8,360 bases of DNA from RGIG6904 sp024680835. Its GTDB lineage: Bacteria; Bacillota; Clostridia; Lachnospirales; Lachnospiraceae. Below the pieces are notes generated by a model. That model was not told the DNA's origin. It ran no database searches and saw only the letters and a program-made list of their open reading frames with translations. The DNA is taken from positions 1 through 8,360 of the forward strand of contig JAILBP010000186.1 of assembly GCA_024680835.1 (NCBI GenBank), given 5' to 3'. A program made the position numbers and the translations under genes. Every line of letters starts with the position of its first letter. Position 1 is the first letter of the stretch. Below are positions 5,865-8,360 of the stretch, piece by piece.

Positions 5865-5898
5865 CATTCGTGTATTCACATCAGAACGGAGGGCGCTT

Positions 5899-6582
5899 AT
5901 GGACAAGATAAAGATACTGGTAGTGGATGATGAGAGCAGGATGAGAAAACTCGTGGGAGATTTCCTCAGGAGAGACGGATTTATAGTGGTGGAAGCAGGC
6001 GACGGCGAAGAAGCTTTGGATATGTTTTACGCCGACAAGGAGATCGCTTTGATCATACTGGATCTCATGATGCCCAAGATAAACGGTCTTGAGGTTCTGC
6101 GTGAGATCAGGGAAAATGACAGTAAGATTCCCATCATAATGCTGACAGCCAAGGGTGATGAGTCGGATGAGCTGACAGGCTTTGAGTCGGGGGCGGACGA
6201 GTATATTGCGAAACCCTTCAGTCCGAAGATTTTGGTGGCAAGGGTGGAAGCTATATTAAAACGCAGCAACATCATCACAGAGGAAAAGGTGGTTGAGTCC
6301 GGGGGTATAGTCATCAATGAGACGGCGCATACCGCCACGGTGGATGGCGTTGAGATCGATCTTTCTGTCAAGGAATTCGAGCTTTTGACTTACTTCCTTG
6401 AAAACAAAGGCATCGCTCTTTCCAGAGAGAAGATCCTCAATCATGTCTGGAATTACGATTATTTCGGTGACGTGCGCACCATCGATACACATGTGAAGAA
6501 GCTTCGCGCCAAGATGGGTGAGAAGGGCGCCAATATTAAGACCATCTGGGGAATGGGATACAAATATGAAGATCAGGCGTGA
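5899..6582 (+). CDS. OmpR/PhoB-family response regulator
   Basis: A 227-residue two-domain DNA-binding regulator. The receiver domain (about 4-120) has the acidic pair D10-D11, the phosphoacceptor D55 in IILDLMMP, T83 in IIMLTAK, and K105 in YIAKPF, so all residues needed for phosphorylation are present. The C-terminal winged helix (about 130-225) carries the OmpR-class VKEFELLTYFLENKGIALSREKIL, the recognition-helix region with DVRTIDTHVKKLRAKMG, and the wing ending IKTIWGMGYKYE. Length is normal. ATG 5899 follows GGAGGG (5888-5893) by 5 nt. It overlaps the adjacent histidine kinase by 17 nt, and the two almost certainly form a cognate pair. The regulated genes and signal cannot be deduced; I leave the symbol empty because several OmpR-type regulators share these features. 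Confidence 0.95.
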   Translation: MDKIKILVVDDESRMRKLVGDFLRRDGFIVVEAGDGEEALDMFYADKEIALIILDLMMPKINGLEVLREIRENDSKIPIIMLTAKGDESDELTGFESGADEYIAKPFSPKILVARVEAILKRSNIITEEKVVESGGIVINETAHTATVDGVEIDLSVKEFELLTYFLENKGIALSREKILNHVWNYDYFGDVRTIDTHVKKLRAKMGEKGANIKTIWGMGYKYEDQA

Positions 6583-8065
6583 TCATGGTAAACCAATAAA
6601 ATACTCGCTTTCATGGCAGATCGCCTTCGTGACTGTATGTTTGATACTGTTTACGATAGCGCTCTGCCTTTTTGTTAACGGTGTTTTTTTGGGAGAATAC
6701 TACATCAAAAACAAAGTAAAGAGCATAGAGGACGCATATTCCGTGCTGGATGAGGCCGCCAGATTAAAACAATACAACAGCAATGAGTTCGCAGTTCACT
6801 TTGAGCAGCTGTGTTCGGAATCCAACCTTGATATTCAGATCATGGGGGCGGACGGCAGCATTGTCTGTTCCTCTTCACCTAACAGGGAGGCGGCCAGGGA
6901 ACAGTTTTTGAGCGTTATCTTCGGTGGAGGAGAGAAAAATCACAGGCAGCAGGTCAGCGCAGATGAGAATTACAGCATCTACCGTGATATGGATATGCGT
7001 ACAAAGTCCGAATACCTGTTGCTGTGGGGGACTCTTTATGACGGGAATCTCGTGCTGATCAGGACTGCTCTGGCTTCCATCCGCGAGAGTGCCGTGTTAT
7101 CCAATCGTTTCATGACATATATAGGTATTTTCGTCTGCGTTGTGACCATTGTCATAAGTACATTGCTTGCTCAAAGGACAGCAAAGCCCATAGTGCAGCT
7201 CACGGATATATCCAAGAGAATGGCAGAGCTGGACTTTACGGCCAAATATCCGGAAGACAAGATGAACGTCACAGAGGTTGGTGAGCTCGGACATTACATG
7301 AATGTTATGTCGGAGTCGCTGGAAAAGACCATTTCGGAGCTTAAGACTGCTAATAATGAGCTTATGAGGGATAACGAAAAAAAGACCCGAATCGATGAGA
7401 TGCGTAAAGAGTTTCTGTCCAACGTTTCACATGAGCTTAAGACACCGTTAGCTCTCGTACAGGGTTATGCGGAAGGCCTGAAGGAATGTGTGAATGACGA
7501 TCCGGAGAGTATAAATTTTTACTGTGATGTCATAATGGACGAGACGGAGCGCATGTCGAGGATGGTGCAGAAGCTTTTGACATTAAACCGGCTGGAGTTC
7601 GATACGAAGGCGGTGGAACTTGAGCGGTTTAACCTCACAGAGCTGGTGAAGGGCGTATCGTCCACCATGATGGTGATGATGGGCCAAAAAGGTATCGAAC
7701 TGATCTTTGACGAGCCGGATTATTTTGTCTGGGCAGATGAGTTTGAGGTTGAGGAAGTGGTGACCAACTATCTCAGTAACGCCATAAACCACTGCGACGG
7801 AGCTAAAAAGATACATGTGTCCATGGAGGACAGGGAGAAGACCGTGCGCCTTCTGGTGGAAAACACGGGAGATAACATCCCCGAAGAAGAGCTGGAGAAG
7901 ATTTGGATCAAATTCTACAAGGTTGACAAGGCCAGGACCAGGGAATACGGCGGCAGTGGCATAGGTCTTTCCATAGTGAAAGCCATCATGGAGTCGTTGA
8001 ACCGCGATTACGGTGTTTACAACACACCGGAGGGAGTATGTTTTTACGCTGAGTTTGAGAAATAG
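6566..8065 (+). CDS. membrane sensor histidine kinase
   Basis: A 499-residue transmembrane histidine kinase, partner of the preceding regulator. A first membrane helix spans about 18-40. An extracytoplasmic sensing region of about 140 residues (41-182) has no domain I can name. A second helix lies at about 184-205, followed by a HAMP linker (about 206-260, including AKPIVQLTDISKRMAELDFT) and a helical stretch into the dimerisation domain. The H-box FLSNVSHELKTPL places the phosphorylated histidine at residue 289. The ATPase domain shows the N-box NYLSNAINH (401-409), the G1 region VENTGDNIP with G435 and D436, and the G2 box GGSGIGLSIV from 462. It should be active. ATG 6566 lies 17 nt inside the regulator gene, with ATGGGA (6553-6558) as a modest ribosome site, so coupling is likely. 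The large structured element starts 3 nt after its stop. Confidence 0.95.
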   Translation: MKIRRDHGKPIKYSLSWQIAFVTVCLILFTIALCLFVNGVFLGEYYIKNKVKSIEDAYSVLDEAARLKQYNSNEFAVHFEQLCSESNLDIQIMGADGSIVCSSSPNREAAREQFLSVIFGGGEKNHRQQVSADENYSIYRDMDMRTKSEYLLLWGTLYDGNLVLIRTALASIRESAVLSNRFMTYIGIFVCVVTIVISTLLAQRTAKPIVQLTDISKRMAELDFTAKYPEDKMNVTEVGELGHYMNVMSESLEKTISELKTANNELMRDNEKKTRIDEMRKEFLSNVSHELKTPLALVQGYAEGLKECVNDDPESINFYCDVIMDETERMSRMVQKLLTLNRLEFDTKAVELERFNLTELVKGVSSTMMVMMGQKGIELIFDEPDYFVWADEFEVEEVVTNYLSNAINHCDGAKKIHVSMEDREKTVRLLVENTGDNIPEEELEKIWIKFYKVDKARTREYGGSGIGLSIVKAIMESLNRDYGVYNTPEGVCFYAEFEK

Positions 8066-8067
8066 AA

Positions 8068-8295
8068 GGTTACTATTCACAGCCAATATCATACAGACAG
8101 TCATATGCCAGCTTGCTGGCAAATATGACTGTCTGTATGATATTGACTGGAATCAGTCACTTTACATACATGATACAGGCAGCCGCGATAGCGGCAGTAG
8201 AGCCTGACAAGGCAATTCCGCCAGCTTGGCTGAGCAGATTGCCGATGTCAGAGCGAGCCTGTAGAATGTATGTAAAGTGGCTGTGAATAGTAACC
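8068..8295. repeat. 228-nt highly structured element with 17-18 bp perfect terminal inverted repeats
   Basis: The ends 8068-8085 and 8278-8295 are perfect inverted complements (18 bp, starting GGTTACTATTCACAGCC). Everything inside also pairs. Using 17 bp for the closing helix P1 (8068-8084/8279-8295), three helices follow with no unpaired base between them. P2 is 8085-8106/8123-8144 (22 bp), capped by GCCAGC/GCTGGC 8107-8112/8115-8120. P3 is 8145-8149/8154-8158 with loop GAAT. P4 is 8159-8171/8266-8278 (13 bp). P4 continues across a GA/GA internal loop (8172-8173 with 8264-8265) into P5, 8174-8180/8257-8263. P5 opens to P6 (8182-8186/8191-8195, loop GATA) and a long arm P7 (8204-8209/8246-8251, then 8211-8216/8238-8243). 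About four fifths of the bases are paired. No credible reading frame lies inside. It could be a structured RNA, a MITE-like non-autonomous element, or a palindromic genomic repeat. Confidence 0.85.
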
Positions 8296-8316
8296 AAAAG
8301 TTATGAAACAACAAAT

Positions 8317-8344
8317 CGGGAAAGTCTGTTAAAAGACTTTCCCG
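8317..8344. terminator. 11-bp GC-rich hairpin, possible terminator near the right edge
   Basis: CGGGAAAGTCT (8317-8327) pairs perfectly with AGACTTTCCCG (8334-8344) around a 6-nt loop. On the + strand it is followed by CGCTTTACTG, a poor U-tract. On the - strand it is followed by ATTTGTTGTTT, which is better. It may therefore end a leftward gene entering from beyond the right edge, or act in both directions to end the kinase transcript. Confidence 0.5.
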
Positions 8345-8360
8345 CGCTTTACTGAATCAA

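Noticed and set aside
6518..6565. Upstream extension of the histidine kinase start
   Set aside because: It would overlap the regulator further without a ribosome site; ATG 6566 gives the usual short charged N-terminus before the first membrane helix.
8013..8207. 64-codon open frame overlapping the kinase end and running into the structured element
   Set aside because: It is out of frame with the kinase, has no ribosome site, and its second half merely translates the inverted-repeat arms.
8068..8295. CRISPR array or tRNA gene in the structured element
   Set aside because: There are no regularly spaced direct repeats, and the branched fold lacks tRNA landmarks such as the T-loop GTTCRA and the 7-5-5 stem lengths.

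Overview
The window looks like chromosomal DNA of a low-to-moderate GC Gram-positive bacterium of class Clostridia, most likely a Lachnospiraceae member. This is an inference. It rests on the conserved Firmicutes order ispF, cysS, mrnC, rlmB, sigH-type sigma factor, on free use of AUA and AGA/AGG codons, on strong GGAGG-type ribosome sites, and on the protein family flavour. No 16S or other decisive marker is present. All recognisable genes are on the + strand.

Region 1 (1-3545) is a housekeeping block. The 3' end of ispF (isoprenoid synthesis) is followed by a 118-nt gap. Then cysS (cysteinyl-tRNA synthetase), mrnC (Mini-ribonuclease III, 23S rRNA maturation), rlmB (23S rRNA 2'-O-methyltransferase) and a SigH-family sigma factor overlap one another by 16, 44 and 11 nt, which points to one translationally coupled operon. 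Compared with the Bacillus arrangement, gltX and cysE are absent between ispF and cysS, and yacP is absent between rlmB and the sigma gene.

Region 2 (3546-5826) holds a 165-nt intergenic stretch with dyads and repeats, an orphan CheW-domain protein, a probable intrinsic terminator, gpsA (phospholipid precursor synthesis), and an unrecognised single-pass membrane protein with a heptad-repeat tail.

Region 3 (5827-8065) is a two-component system: a promoter-like region with a dyad, an OmpR/PhoB-type response regulator, and a membrane sensor histidine kinase whose start overlaps the regulator by 17 nt.

Region 4 (8066-8360) has no convincing gene. Three bases after the kinase stop codon begins a 228-nt element that can be folded almost completely. 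Its 17-bp closing helix opens into a four-way junction with no unpaired bases, a 28-bp hairpin arm, and a long branched arm containing two tandem G-A/G-A internal loops. This is the most interesting object in the window. It could be a structured RNA, a non-autonomous mobile or repeat element, or both. A terminator-like hairpin follows near the right edge.
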